Notes: a model not told the origin generated them from the letters alone. Positions 45,178 to 54,284 are shown, counted from the stretch's first letter. The stretch: DNA of 64,000 bases from Bradyrhizobium sp. BRP22 (GCF_020194175.1 NZ_JADYVX010000021.1:62001-126000); one strand, 5' to 3'. Program-made: numbers and translations.

Positions 45178-46491
45178 TCAATTCACCCCTGGCCGAGGAC
45201 CTCCTGTCGCCCAATCGAGAAGCTCAATCGTGTGCACCACAGGAACTGATGTACCGCCGGCAATCTGAACCATGCAGCCAATATTGCCCGCAGCAATCAT
45301 GTCCGGCTTGATTGTCGCGAGGTTGGCGAGCTTCCGATCGCGCAACCTCATCGCAATGTCGGGCTGGAGAATGTTGTAGGTCCCCGCCGAACCGCAACAC
45401 AAATGGCTCTCCGGCACATCTTTCACCACGAATCCATTCTTGGAAAGCAATTCTTTCGGAAGGCCTGTGATTTTCTGCCCGTGCTGCAGCGAACAAGCTG
45501 AGTGATAGGCGATGGTGACCTCGTCTTTGAGGCGCGGCGGATCAAGTTCGATGCCGGCCAGATACTCGGTGATGTCCTTTGCGAGTGCGGAGACCTTCGC
45601 GGCAGGAGCTGCGAATTCGCGGTCCTCGCGCAGCAGGAAACCGTAGTCCTTGATCACGGTGCCGCAGCCTGACGTGGTTACCAGAATGGCGTCGAGGCCG
45701 CGCTGTTCCGCCTCCTTCTGCCATGCCGTGACGTTCGCGCGCGCGCGGGCGAGCGCATCGCCATCCTGCCCGAGGTGATGGGTCAAGGCGCCGCAGCATT
45801 GCTCGTCCTTGACCAGCACCACCTCGATGCCATGGCGGGTCAGCACATTGATGGCTGCCTTGTTGATGCGCGGAGCCAGCACCTGCTGAGCACACCCCTG
45901 CAGCAGTGCGATCCGTCCCCGCCGTCTCCCCACCGCCGGGAACACGCTTCCCGCCGGTGAGCCTGGGGGCGGCAGGCTGGATGGCGCCAGCGCCAGCATT
46001 GCCTTGATTCGCCGGACCAGACCTGGGGTGGCCTCGGCCTTGGGCGTCGGCAATAGCGTCGCGAACGGCCGGGCCAACCGGGCCAGCACCATGCTGGTGC
46101 GGAAGACGCCGGGTCGGGGCAGCACGAAGCCCAGCACGGACCGCAAGAGCCACTCGGCGAACGGCCTCTGATAATCCTGCTCGATCCTGACCCGCGCCTG
46201 GTCGACGAGGTGCATGTAATGCACGCCGGAGGGACAGGTGGTCATGCAAGCGAGGCAAGAGAGGCAGCGGTCGATATGTTTGACCACCTCCGCCGTCGGC
46301 GGCTTGTCCTTTTCCAGCATCTCCTTGATCAGGTAGATGCGGCCGCGCGGGCTGTCGAGCTCGTCGCCGAGCAGCACATAGGTCGGACAGGTCGCGGTGC
46401 AGAAGCCGCAATGGACGCAGGCACGCAGGATCTTGTCGGCCTCGGCGATGTCAGGGTCAGCGAGCTGGGCGAGTGAGAATTCGGTCTTCAT
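45178..46491 (-). CDS. glcF: Glycolate oxidase iron-sulfur subunit
   Basis: 437 residues. Two 4Fe-4S motifs: CVHCGFCTATCP (25-36) and CLSCLACMTTCP. Two CCG domains follow (VKDEQCCGAL and SHLCCGSAGT). It passes electrons from the FAD subunits to the quinone pool during oxidation of glycolate to glyoxylate. Its ATG overlaps the glcE stop (ATGA). Confidence 0.96.
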   Translation of the reverse strand: MKTEFSLAQLADPDIAEADKILRACVHCGFCTATCPTYVLLGDELDSPRGRIYLIKEMLEKDKPPTAEVVKHIDRCLSCLACMTTCPSGVHYMHLVDQARVRIEQDYQRPFAEWLLRSVLGFVLPRPGVFRTSMVLARLARPFATLLPTPKAEATPGLVRRIKAMLALAPSSLPPPGSPAGSVFPAVGRRRGRIALLQGCAQQVLAPRINKAAINVLTRHGIEVVLVKDEQCCGALTHHLGQDGDALARARANVTAWQKEAEQRGLDAILVTTSGCGTVIKDYGFLLREDREFAAPAAKVSALAKDITEYLAGIELDPPRLKDEVTIAYHSACSLQHGQKITGLPKELLSKNGFVVKDVPESHLCCGSAGTYNILQPDIAMRLRDRKLANLATIKPDMIAAGNIGCMVQIAGGTSVPVVHTIELLDWATGGPRPGVN

Positions 46492-47726
46492 GATGCAGTC
46501 CCCCGCGTCAGCCGGCCGCGGTTGAGGATGTTCCTAGGGTCAAAGCTCTGGCGCACGCGTTCGCTGAGATCGGCGAGCCCGCGCGGCTGCGGATGGAACA
46601 CGTCGACGGTACGCCGCACCTCCTCGGATGCGCGGATCAGGGTGGCGTGGCCGCCGGCGGCTCCAACGCGGCTCCTGACCTGCGCGGCCTGCGCATCCGC
46701 CTTGGGTGGCACCGCCGCCCAGATCAACCCGCCGCCCCAATCGTAGATCACGTCGCCGCCGGTCGCCCGCGCCAGTGACTGTCCCAGCGCGCCGCCGGAC
46801 GCCGGCGGACAGACGATCCGCCACACCGGCCAGGCGCCGAGCGCGCCGTTGGCCGCGAACGGCGCGACGTCCCGCAACGCACTCCAGATCGAGAGGGAGG
46901 CGGCATCCTCGATGGTCTCGACCGGTCCGTAGGAAGCGAGCGCCTTGGCGAGACTGGCGGCACGGTGCGCGGCGGATGCCGCAATCCCCTCGAGCCGCAG
47001 CAGCGTGACGGCCTGTTCCGACGCCGCCAGAGGAGCGAGCGCAGCATCTGTCGGCCGGAACGCCGAACTGGGCAGATGGGCCGCACCGGAGACATCGAAA
47101 GGCGAGCCGAGCGCCGCGGTCATCGCGGCATTGGCGGTGACGTCGTCGAGACCGCGCAGGATAAGCGTGCGTTCGGCCTCAGGCTTCGGCATCACCTTCA
47201 GCGTCGCCTCCGTCATGACCGCGAGCGTGCCCCAGGAACCGCTGAGCAATTTACAGAGATCATAGCCGGTGACGTTCTTCACGACCTTGCCGCCAGTCTT
47301 GAAGCTGTCACCGAAGCCGGAGACGGCATGGGCGCCGAGCAGATGGTCGCGGACGCCGCCGGACTTGATCCGGCGCGGCCCGGCGAGCCCCGCCCCGATC
47401 ATGCCGCCGATGGTGCCGCTGCCCTTGGTGCCGAGCAGCACCGAGGTATCGACCGGCTCGAAGGCGAATTGCTGATTCTTGGCATCGATCAGCGACTGGA
47501 CGTCGGCAAGCGGGGCGCCGGCCTGCACGGTGATGATCAGTTCGTTCGGCTCATAGGAGACGACCGCGTGCAGCGCGGAGAGATCGAGCACCGCGTTGGT
47601 CGCCATCGGATGGCCGATTCCCCGCCTGGAACCATGACCGATGATCTCAAGCGGCTGCTCGCCGGCGATCGCCGCCCGCACCACCTGCTCGACGTCTTGA
47701 GCATCTCGTACCTTCCGGATATCCAC
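46488..47726 (-). CDS. glcE: Glycolate oxidase FAD-binding subunit GlcE
   Basis: 412 residues. PCMH-type FAD-binding domain: RRGIGHPMATNAVLDL, GTKGSGTIGGMIGAGLAGPRR and VKNVTGYDLCKLLSGSWGTLAVMTEATLKVMP. Together with GlcD and GlcF it makes the three-part enzyme. It is coupled to glcF. glcD, normally immediately upstream, is about 900 bases away behind an opposite-strand gene and repeats. Confidence 0.96.
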   Translation of the reverse strand: MDIRKVRDAQDVEQVVRAAIAGEQPLEIIGHGSRRGIGHPMATNAVLDLSALHAVVSYEPNELIITVQAGAPLADVQSLIDAKNQQFAFEPVDTSVLLGTKGSGTIGGMIGAGLAGPRRIKSGGVRDHLLGAHAVSGFGDSFKTGGKVVKNVTGYDLCKLLSGSWGTLAVMTEATLKVMPKPEAERTLILRGLDDVTANAAMTAALGSPFDVSGAAHLPSSAFRPTDAALAPLAASEQAVTLLRLEGIAASAAHRAASLAKALASYGPVETIEDAASLSIWSALRDVAPFAANGALGAWPVWRIVCPPASGGALGQSLARATGGDVIYDWGGGLIWAAVPPKADAQAAQVRSRVGAAGGHATLIRASEEVRRTVDVFHPQPRGLADLSERVRQSFDPRNILNRGRLTRGTAS

Positions 47727-48006
47727 GCCTACCGCCCTGCCTTTCCACCGCCGCCGCCTTGTTGTCCCGCAACCCCTTCTATAGGCATCAATGCCGGAGA
47801 CAAGGGCACCGTGCCGGACGATGGAGGTTTCGCTACACCCCGCCCGCGATCGATTCGGCCCGCGATCGTGGCGCCGCTCCTCGCTGGCACACTTCGAACA
47901 ACATCGAAATGACTTCGATCATCATTCGTCCGATATCGAATTATCATCGGTGGCCACGGATGTAGGAAGCAGCTTCCGCGCAACCTCAATCAAAGGAGCA
48001 ATGGCC

Positions 48007-48342
48007 ATGGGTCAATATGCAATCGACAAGACCGTGAACGAAGCCGTCGGCGATGGCGGCTTGCTGGTGGTCGCGCAATGGGAGGCGAAGGAAGGCCAGG
48101 CCGACCGGATTGCCGATATCCTGTCGCGCTTCCTGCCCGAAGCGCAGCGCGAGCCCGGTGCAAAGCTGTTCCTGATCTCGCGCGCCAAGGATAATCCGGC
48201 GCAGTTCCTGTTCTACGAACTGTTCCGCGACGAAGCCGCCTTCAAGGCGCATCAGGAGAGCGCCCATTTCAAGACCTATATCGCTGGCGAAGCCCTGCCG
48301 CTGCTGGCAAAGCGCGAACGCGTGCAATACGCGCTGCTGTGA
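48007..48342 (+). CDS. Antibiotic-biosynthesis-monooxygenase-domain protein
   Basis: A 111-residue ABM-fold protein (LLVVAQWEAKEGQADRIADIL, LFLISRAKDNPAQFLFYELFRDEAAFKAHQESAHFKTY), like the quinol monooxygenase YgiN. It probably oxidises or binds a small aromatic or quinol. The second ATG is preferred: AAGGAG is eight bases before it; the first ATG is two bases from that site. Confidence 0.85.
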   Translation: MGQYAIDKTVNEAVGDGGLLVVAQWEAKEGQADRIADILSRFLPEAQREPGAKLFLISRAKDNPAQFLFYELFRDEAAFKAHQESAHFKTYIAGEALPLLAKRERVQYALL

Positions 48343-48370
48343 TTGTCGCTTGTAAAAGTGCCCGTTCGTT

Positions 48371-48525
48371 GCGCCCTCGCCCCTTGTGGGAGAGGGCAGC
48401 TCCGCTGCCGGCACCGGACCCACTTGGGTGAGGGGTTGTTTCCACCAGCACCATCGCCGGTGGAGGCAACCCCTGATCCGGCGCTTCGCGCCACCTTCTC
48501 CCACGACAAGGTGAGAAGGGAAGGA
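48371..48525. repeat. Repeat, family B variant
   Basis: 'gccccttgtgggagagggca' and 'cttctcccacgacaaggtga' are opposed around 'tttccaccagcaccatcgcc', which itself forms a hairpin. Confidence 0.6.
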
Positions 48526-48533
48526 ATGACGGG

Positions 48534-48640
48534 CTAGAGCTTTTTCGGTTCTGATTGAATCAGAACCGAAGCTCTAGATTCTTGTTTTGACGCGTTTTCT
48601 TCACGCGAACCGATATCCACTTCGCTCGAAAACGCTCTAG
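48534..48640 (-). repeat. Repeat family A, complete copy 2 (inverted)
   Basis: Starts CTAGAGC and ends AACGCTCTAG, with the same inner palindrome as copy 1 (cggttctgattgaatcagaa). Its right end overlaps the stop codon of glcD. Confidence 0.9.
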
Positions 48641-50130
48641 AACCGCGGAATATCGGGAAATGCCAGCTTGCCGCCGTGCACGTGCACGCGGCCGAGTTCG
48701 GCGCAGCGGTGCAGGGTCGGAAACACCTTTCCGGGATTGAGCAGGCCTTGCGGATCGAAAGCGCATTTCAGCCGCTGCTGCTGGTTGAGATCGACCTCGG
48801 AAAACATTTCCGGCATCAGGTCCCGCTTCTCGATGCCGACGCCATGCTCGCCGGTGAGCACGCCGCCGAGCTCGACGCAGCAGCGCAGGATGTCGGCGCC
48901 AAAGGCTTCGGCCCGCTCCATCTCGCCGGGCTTGTTGGCGTCATAGAGAATGAGCGGGTGGAGATTACCGTCGCCGGCATGAAACACGTTGGCGACGCCG
49001 AGCTGGTATTTTTCCGAGAGCTCGCGGATACGCGCCAAGGCCTTCGGCAGCGCGCCGCGCGGGATGGTGCCGTCCATGCAGAGATAGTCGGGCGAGATCC
49101 GCCCCACCGCCGGGAACGCGGCCTTGCGGCCGGCCCAGAACAGGTTGCGCTCGGCTTCCGAATTGGAAATCTGCAGGGTCACCGAGCCGCAGCCCTTTGC
49201 GATGGTCTCCACCCGCGTGATCAGCTCATCGACCTCGATGCTCGGGCCGTCGAGCTCGATGATCAGGAGCGCCTCGACGTCCAGCGGATAGCCGGCATGG
49301 ACGAAGGCTTCGGCGGCGTGGATCGCGGGCTTGTCCATCATCTCCATACCGCCGGGGATGATGCCGGCACCGATGATCCGCGCGACGCATTCGCCGGCCG
49401 CCTCGACCTCGGCGAAGCCGACCATCAGCGCGCGCGCGGTCTCCGGCTTCTGCAGGATGCGCACGGTGATTTCGGTGATGACGCCAAGCAGGCCCTCCGA
49501 GCCCGTGATGATTCCCATGATGTCGTAGCCGGCGTTCTCCGCCGATTTGCCGCCGATGCGCAGCACCTCGCCGCTCATCAGCACGATCTCGCAGCCGAGC
49601 ACGTTGTTGGTGGTCATGCCGTATTTCAGGCAATGCACGCCGCCGGAATTCTCCGCGATATTGCCGCCGATCGAGCAGGCGATCTGCGACGACGGATCGG
49701 GCGCATAGTAGAAACCGGCATGCGCCACCGCCTGGCTGATCGCAAGGTTGGTGACGCCGGGCTCGGTGACGACGACGCGGTTGTCGAAATCGATCTCGCG
49801 GATGCGCTTGAACTTGCCCAGGCCCAGCAGCACGCCGTCGGCGAGCGGCAACGCGCCGCCGGACAGCGACGTGCCGGAGCCACGCGGCACCACCTTGATG
49901 CCCTGCTCGTGGCAGTATTTCAGCACTCTTGAGACCTGCTCGGTGGTATCGGGCAACACCACAACCATCGGCGGCTGGCGATAGGCCGTGAGGCCGTCGG
50001 ATTCGTAGGCCAGCATCTCGGCTGCGCTGTCGATCACGCCCTCGCCCGGCACGATCGCCCGCAATGCAGCAACGATCTCCCCGCGGCGGCTGAGAACCGC
50101 CTGATCGGCGGCCGGCATCATGATGGCCAT
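48637..50130 (-). CDS. glcD: Glycolate oxidase catalytic subunit GlcD
   Basis: 497 residues. FAD/PCMH domain: VVPRGSGTSLSGGALPLADG, CSIGGNIAENSGGVHCLKYG and GSEGLLGVITEITVRI; the C-terminal domain has NVFHAGDGNLHPLILYD and GEHGVGIEKRD, as in glycolate and D-lactate oxidases. It oxidises glycolate to glyoxylate. The C-terminal end (KLAFPDIPRF) is followed by a TAG from a family A repeat. It is divergent from a cytochrome c gene. Confidence 0.96.
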   Translation of the reverse strand: MAIMMPAADQAVLSRRGEIVAALRAIVPGEGVIDSAAEMLAYESDGLTAYRQPPMVVVLPDTTEQVSRVLKYCHEQGIKVVPRGSGTSLSGGALPLADGVLLGLGKFKRIREIDFDNRVVVTEPGVTNLAISQAVAHAGFYYAPDPSSQIACSIGGNIAENSGGVHCLKYGMTTNNVLGCEIVLMSGEVLRIGGKSAENAGYDIMGIITGSEGLLGVITEITVRILQKPETARALMVGFAEVEAAGECVARIIGAGIIPGGMEMMDKPAIHAAEAFVHAGYPLDVEALLIIELDGPSIEVDELITRVETIAKGCGSVTLQISNSEAERNLFWAGRKAAFPAVGRISPDYLCMDGTIPRGALPKALARIRELSEKYQLGVANVFHAGDGNLHPLILYDANKPGEMERAEAFGADILRCCVELGGVLTGEHGVGIEKRDLMPEMFSEVDLNQQQRLKCAFDPQGLLNPGKVFPTLHRCAELGRVHVHGGKLAFPDIPRF

Positions 50131-50358
50131 GCGGATCCCTCCAAACGTTGCGCTTTATCGATTTGTCCGGGAAAATCAAGCATTTCCAGGCTCAAATGGG
50201 AAGGCCGGCGGAAAGTCCGGTTGCTCCGGCAAGTCAAGTTCGCTCTCGGACAAGCGTGCCACCGCAAACCCTGTCAAAGTTTCGTCACTTGTCCAACGGA
50301 GACGGGCCTGCCACAAGGCGACCCGCCCACCTACCAGGGAAGAAACAAAGAGCACCAC

Positions 50359-50754
50359 ATGAAAACATCGATCTTGAGCGCGTTGGCCGTCGTCACCTCA
50401 ATGTTCGCAGCGTCGGGCGCGCAGGCGCAGGATGTTGCCGCCGGCAAGACCTCGTTCAACAAGTGCCTCGCCTGCCATGCAATTGGCGAAGGCGCCAAGA
50501 ACAAGGTCGGCCCCGAGCTCAACGGCCTTGACGGCCGCCACTCCGGCACCGCGCCTGATTACAACTATTCGGACGCCAACAAGAATTCCGGCATCACCTG
50601 GAACAAGGAATCGTTCCTCGAATACATCAAGGATCCCAAGGCCAAGATCCCAGGCACCAAGATGGCATTCGCCGGCATCAAGAACGAGACGGAAGCCAAC
50701 AACCTCTGGGCCTATCTCGCACAGTTCGACAAGGACGGGAAAATCAAGCAGTAG
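50359..50754 (+). CDS. Periplasmic cytochrome c (c2/c550-like)
   Basis: 131 residues with a signal peptide (MKTSILSALAVVTSMFAAS, cut after AQA), heme site CLACH at 36-40, and distal Met101 in GTKMAFAG. The long YNYSDANKNSGITWNKE and LWAYLAQFDKDG segments are those of soluble cytochrome c2, which shuttles electrons to oxidases. The ATG at MKTSIL is preferred to a far upstream start. A hairpin (CGCCTC-TCGAC-GAGGCG, 50777-50793) lies just downstream. Confidence 0.93.
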   Translation: MKTSILSALAVVTSMFAASGAQAQDVAAGKTSFNKCLACHAIGEGAKNKVGPELNGLDGRHSGTAPDYNYSDANKNSGITWNKESFLEYIKDPKAKIPGTKMAFAGIKNETEANNLWAYLAQFDKDGKIKQ

Positions 50755-50807
50755 TAGCGAGTATCTTGCGTCGTGGCGCCTCTCGACGAGGCGTTACGAT
50801 GCCCAAG

Positions 50808-51101
50808 TTAAATCAAATCTCGTTCCTGCAGCGGCCGGCGGCGAGCGTCGCGAATGTGCAGTATCCACACCTCGTCACCCTCGAGCCGGTAGTAAACTTT
50901 GTACGCCTAGCGGGGAACGGTTAGCTCTTATGCGTCGGCAAATTCAGTTCGTTGCCCGAGACGAGGATACGATCTGAGCGCGTGGATCGTATTGAGAACG
51001 GCGCGCTGAACGTTGATTGCCCCAGTTGGGCTCTGTTCTTTCAGGAAGTCGTAGATCGCCTCGCGATCGTTGAACGCGCGCCGAGTGTATCGGACCTTCA
51101 T
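50808..51101 (-). pseudogene. ParE-family toxin broken by two in-frame stop codons
   Basis: Translating straight through gives a 97-residue RelE/ParE toxin: MKVRYTRRAFNDREAIYDF, LGQRTEFADA, then TAA (50930-50928), ELTVPR, TAG (50909-50907), AYKVYYRLEGDEVW and ILHIRDARRRPL. The normal sequence at these points would read a residue before ELTVPR and Tyr in PRYxYKVYY, so point mutations, not a frameshift, destroyed the gene. The intact part is 57 residues and lacks the C-terminal strands. Confidence 0.85.
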
Positions 51102-51126
51102 AGACCCCGACGCTTCTCGGCGTTTC

Positions 51127-51324
51127 TCACCTCTTCGTCTGAAACAAAGTCGCCACGCTTGGCTTGCGCAAGCCTTCCGCAATAGCAGCGCGGGTGTCGT
51201 CATCCAGAGATACAACGGGTGTTGGCTCTCCGGCAAGTGAGAGCAGTGCGTTAGCAAGAGCGTCCTGATCTTGCGCAGGAAGCTCCGGCATTCGTTCGAT
51301 TGCACGTTCGAGTAATTCGGTCAT
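51127..51324 (-). CDS. ParD-like antitoxin (intact, partner toxin broken)
   Basis: A 65-residue acidic protein: MTELLERAIERMPELPAQDQDALANALL then DDDTRAAIAEGLRK. It has the short helix-then-tail layout of addiction-module antitoxins in this genus, and stands 25 bases before the toxin, the usual order. It may now be a relic, or it may still block a toxin encoded elsewhere. Confidence 0.72.
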   Translation of the reverse strand: MTELLERAIERMPELPAQDQDALANALLSLAGEPTPVVSLDDDTRAAIAEGLRKPSVATLFQTKR

Positions 51325-51358
51325 ATCCGGACCATAACAGTTCGCATCCTGATTGCCA

Positions 51359-52315
51359 CTACGCGCCAGCCGCGCTGCTGTACGGCGCTCCGATCATCGC
51401 TTCGATCTCCGCGATCACCAGGTCAGGCGCTGCGTTCTGGATCATGTGGCCGGTGCCCGGCAGCACGATCAGCTTGGCATGCGGTACGGCGGCGGCGAGC
51501 GGGCGGGAGTGGATGTCGGTCGACACCGTCTTGTCGGCGTCGCCGGTGATGATGGTGAGCGGCGCCTTGATCGCGCCATAGCGCGGCGCCTGCTCGGCGA
51601 CCGCGGCCTTCAATGTCACCAGGTCGCGCGCGTTGGCGATGAATTCGCGCGGCCGCAGCAGGAGCGGCGTCGCTGTATCCTTCACGAAACCATCCGGCAT
51701 CGTCTGCGGCAGAAATACGCCGCGCGCACCTGACCCGGTCAGCACCGTGCCGAGCGGCAGCGTGATCGTGTAGGCGAATAGCGGGCCGATCACCGGCGTG
51801 GCGATCAATTCGTTGTACTTGCCGACGCCGCCCTTCCAGGGGTAGGCGACCGGCGCGAGCAGCACGAGGCCGGCCACCCGGTCGGGATCATCAAGCGCCA
51901 ACCTCAGGCCGAGCGCGCCGCTCCAGGAATGCGCCACCACGACCGCCCGCTCGATGCCGAGCTTGGTCAGCGCCTCCGAGATCATCCGCCCCTGGATCGC
52001 GGGCGTGGAATCGCTGGCCCGCGCGCGGGTGCTCCAGCCGTGGCCGGGACGATCGATCAGGATCACGCGGTGATTTCTGGCGAGCCGGTCCCCAAGCGGA
52101 CGGCGCATCACCTCGAGATTGGAACTTGCGCCATGCAACATCACGATCGGCGGCGAGGCCGCCTCGCGCGGGCCGATATCGACGACATGCAGCGCGTCGC
52201 CTGTAACCTCGACCATCATACCCTGCGCGGGAAAGGCCCGTTGCACCAGCACAACGCCCAGCTGCGTGGCTGCGGCCAGCAACGCCAGCGCCGCCACCGC
52301 GATCACAATCGTCAT
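51359..52315 (-). CDS. Alpha/beta hydrolase with N-terminal membrane anchor
   Basis: A 318-residue serine hydrolase. After an N-terminal helix (IVIAVAALALLAAATQLGVVL) comes VMLHGASSNLEVMR, the nucleophile elbow VVAHSWSGALG (Ser), a downstream GDADKTVS (Asp) and GTGHMIQ (His). It looks like an esterase or epoxide/haloalkane-hydrolase relative; the substrate is unknown. The neighbours give no hint. Confidence 0.85.
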   Translation of the reverse strand: MTIVIAVAALALLAAATQLGVVLVQRAFPAQGMMVEVTGDALHVVDIGPREAASPPIVMLHGASSNLEVMRRPLGDRLARNHRVILIDRPGHGWSTRARASDSTPAIQGRMISEALTKLGIERAVVVAHSWSGALGLRLALDDPDRVAGLVLLAPVAYPWKGGVGKYNELIATPVIGPLFAYTITLPLGTVLTGSGARGVFLPQTMPDGFVKDTATPLLLRPREFIANARDLVTLKAAVAEQAPRYGAIKAPLTIITGDADKTVSTDIHSRPLAAAVPHAKLIVLPGTGHMIQNAAPDLVIAEIEAMIGAPYSSAAGA

Positions 52316-52588
52316 CGATAAGGTCCGGATGATCCGTTGCAGGGTAAATGATGGCGTCCGCCGATGCCGATCTCATATGGTCGGGCCCAGTCGGTTTTCC
52401 ACAATGCGCCCGACCTGTGGATAGCGGGTTCATACCAGCGTCATTACCTGTTCCTTAAATTCCTGCCGGCATTCTGCCAAAACACGCGCGGCTTGATCGA
52501 AACGGAATACGGCAAATCTGTCCACACAATCCACAGGAACAGGACGCCGCATTAACAGTTCAGAAGACAGAAATTCGGAGAAGTATCA

Positions 52589-52768
52589 ATGAGTTCCGAT
52601 CCGTGCGAAGCGGCCATCGACCAGATCGTGGCCCGCTGCAATGGCGACCTGCATGGCGCCTTGAGGGCACTTCTATTGGTCAATGAGCAACTCGAGGCCG
52701 AGCTGCAGCAGCTCTACGCCGCGGCAGCGCGCGACCAGTTCACCCGCGGCGGCAGGCTGCTGCACTGA
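52589..52768 (+). CDS. Small conserved-looking protein, 59 residues
   Basis: The frame runs MSSDPCEAAIDQIVARC to the closing GGRLLH with a helical middle (GALRALLLVNEQLEAELQQLY). GGAG stands eight bases before the ATG. The protein is likely a helical dimer or coiled coil. It resembles uncharacterised Bradyrhizobium small proteins as far as I can recall. Function unknown. The upstream 270 bases hold no other gene that I can support. Confidence 0.65.
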   Translation: MSSDPCEAAIDQIVARCNGDLHGALRALLLVNEQLEAELQQLYAAAARDQFTRGGRLLH

Positions 52769-52792
52769 GTTCGAGGGTTCAGCGCCACGCCG

Positions 52793-53041
52793 TCATTTGG
52801 CGTCGTCGGCCGGCGGTTGATCCTTTGGGCATTCGCGAATGGTAGAGCGCGCGAGCTTGGCGTCGTCGGCCGAGTTGTAGGGACCGTCGGCGAACCAGAT
52901 GTTCTCGTCGACGATGGGATTGCTGGTGACGATGTCGCAGGTGTTGGTCGCGTGGTTGCCCACCACCCAATACAGCCCGTCGGCAAGACCTACGGCCGTC
53001 GCCGCAACGATCACCGTGCTGGCCAGCAGCAACGCTTTCAT
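52793..53041 (-). CDS. Small exported protein of unknown function
   Basis: 82 residues with a signal peptide (MKALLLASTVIVAATAVGLA), then a short domain with cysteines in NTCDIV and RECPKD, plausibly a disulfide. GGAGCG precedes the ATG. Ends in a disordered acidic tail. Ordinary composition; no known function. Confidence 0.7.
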   Translation of the reverse strand: MKALLLASTVIVAATAVGLADGLYWVVGNHATNTCDIVTSNPIVDENIWFADGPYNSADDAKLARSTIRECPKDQPPADDAK

Positions 53042-53141
53042 GGTTCGCTCCAAGCGGGTTGGCGCGGGGGAACCAAGCCCGCTAGCCGCAATCGTTCCGC
53101 GCTGCAATCGGCTGACGGAAGTCGTGGTTAATCCACGGGAA

Positions 53142-53801
53142 CTAGATATCGCGGCCTTCGACCTTTTCGCTGAGCTGCTTCACCAATTCCGGCACCTTTT
53201 CCAGGTGCGGGTTGATGGCAAGCGCCTTGCGGAAGGCGTCCAGTGCGCGCTTGTCGTCGCCCAGGTCCTGCATGATCATGCCGAGGCCGGCCAGCGCGCC
53301 GAAATGGCGGGGTTCGCGGATCAGGACTTGCTGGATGTCCTCCAGCGAATGCGCATAGTCATTCTTCAGGTAGTAGATTGTCGCGCGCCGGTTCCAGCCC
53401 TCGATATAGTCGGGGCGCAGCTTCACGACGGCATCGAGCAGTTTCAGCGCGACATCGACGTTCTGGGCGTCGAGCGCAGCCTTGGCCCGCACCATCAGCA
53501 GCGCCGCGGTATCGCTTGGCGTCTGCAGCCATTGCGCCCAGATCCGCGCCTCCACGTGCTTGGCGCTGGCTTCATCCGGCGCGGCCTTCAGCGCACCGAA
53601 CAGGAAATCCAGTCCGCGGCTGCGGTCGGCGCCGACTTGCGGCAATTTGCTGGGCGCCTCGGGCAGCTTCTTCTGCTCCTTGGGCGGAGGAATGACCCGC
53701 GGGTCGCCCTGGGCAAACGCCGCCGCAGGCGCCGCAATCACGACCGCGGCGCACAGGAATGCGAGTTGACGGGTTACGGACCTCAGGAATCTCAATTCCA
53801 T
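53142..53801 (-). CDS. Exported tetratricopeptide-repeat protein
   Basis: 219 residues with a signal sequence (LAFLCAAVVIAAPAAAFA) and at least three TPR helical pairs: VDVALKLLDAVVKLRPDYIEGWNRRATI, YAHSLEDIQQVLIREPRHFGALAGLG and KRALDAFRKALAINPHLEKV. It is likely a periplasmic protein-interaction scaffold. A hairpin (53822-53848) separates it from rpmJ. Confidence 0.87.
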   Translation of the reverse strand: MELRFLRSVTRQLAFLCAAVVIAAPAAAFAQGDPRVIPPPKEQKKLPEAPSKLPQVGADRSRGLDFLFGALKAAPDEASAKHVEARIWAQWLQTPSDTAALLMVRAKAALDAQNVDVALKLLDAVVKLRPDYIEGWNRRATIYYLKNDYAHSLEDIQQVLIREPRHFGALAGLGMIMQDLGDDKRALDAFRKALAINPHLEKVPELVKQLSEKVEGRDI

Positions 53802-53821
53802 CGCCGCAGCTTAAACGCACA

Positions 53822-53848
53822 ACGTCGCGCTGCAAAGCAGCGCGACGT
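53822..53848 (-). terminator. Hairpin downstream of rpmJ, probable terminator
   Basis: Perfect 12-base stem ACGTCGCGCTGC / GCAGCGCGACGT with an AAA loop on the plus strand. It lacks a clear T run, so termination is not certain. Confidence 0.55.
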
Positions 53849-53900
53849 CAAAGACGTGTGAAACGACGTGCTGGGGGCAACCGGGGCTAAAGACCCGCGA

Positions 53901-54026
53901 TCAGCCCTGGCGGGCCTTGAAGCGGCGCTGCACCTTGTTGATAACATAGACCCGGCCCTTGCGGCGGACCAGACGGTTGTTGCGATGGCGGCCACGCAGC
54001 GATTTCAGCGAGTTACGGACCTTCAT
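53901..54026 (-). CDS. rpmJ: 50S ribosomal protein L36, zinc-free form
   Basis: 41 residues, too short for many gene finders: MKVRNSLKSLRGRHRNNR, then LVRRKGRVYVINK and the end RRFKARQG. This is the C-minus (no zinc) form, since the CxxC...CxxxxH cluster of the classic L36 is absent; alphaproteobacteria often have only this form. It stands alone, away from ribosomal operons, as usual for it. Confidence 0.95.
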   Translation of the reverse strand: MKVRNSLKSLRGRHRNNRLVRRKGRVYVINKVQRRFKARQG

Positions 54027-54226
54027 GGGACAATCCTGATGCGTTGAAAGGCCGTGCTCAAGCCCGAACCTAAAACCTGCCCAAATGTGACAACATGGGA
54101 TTTATCCCGAAAAACGGCCCAGCCGCACGGGACGCGCGCCTTCTAGGCGATCGGAGGCACAAATGTCAATCCGAATGGACCCGTCGCGCGCGAGTTTCTG
54201 GCTGCCTTGCGGAATTCGTTATATAG

Positions 54227-54232
54227 TATAAT
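54227..54232 (+). promoter_or_regulatory. Possible -10 box (TATAAT) before the amidohydrolase gene
   Basis: A perfect TATAAT in an unusually AT-rich patch (cgttatatagtataatcaat) 52 bases before the start codon. The -35 is not clear (TTGCGG lies 14 bases upstream, too close). Confidence 0.45.
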
Positions 54233-54284
54233 CAATTTTGCAATCCAGGAAGCAGGCCGCCGGGAACCCAAGGACCCCTTAAGA

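Noticed and set aside
48007..48342. Longer N-terminal extension of the ABM gene from 47791
   Set aside because: The added 72 residues are His/Arg/Ser-rich and precede the ribosome site; the fold begins at MGQYAIDK.
52380..52560. Possible DnaA-box cluster ('ctgtggatag', 'tgtccacacaatccacagga')
   Set aside because: Only two or three loose matches, not adjoining dnaA, gyrB, parAB or an AT-rich unwinding element.
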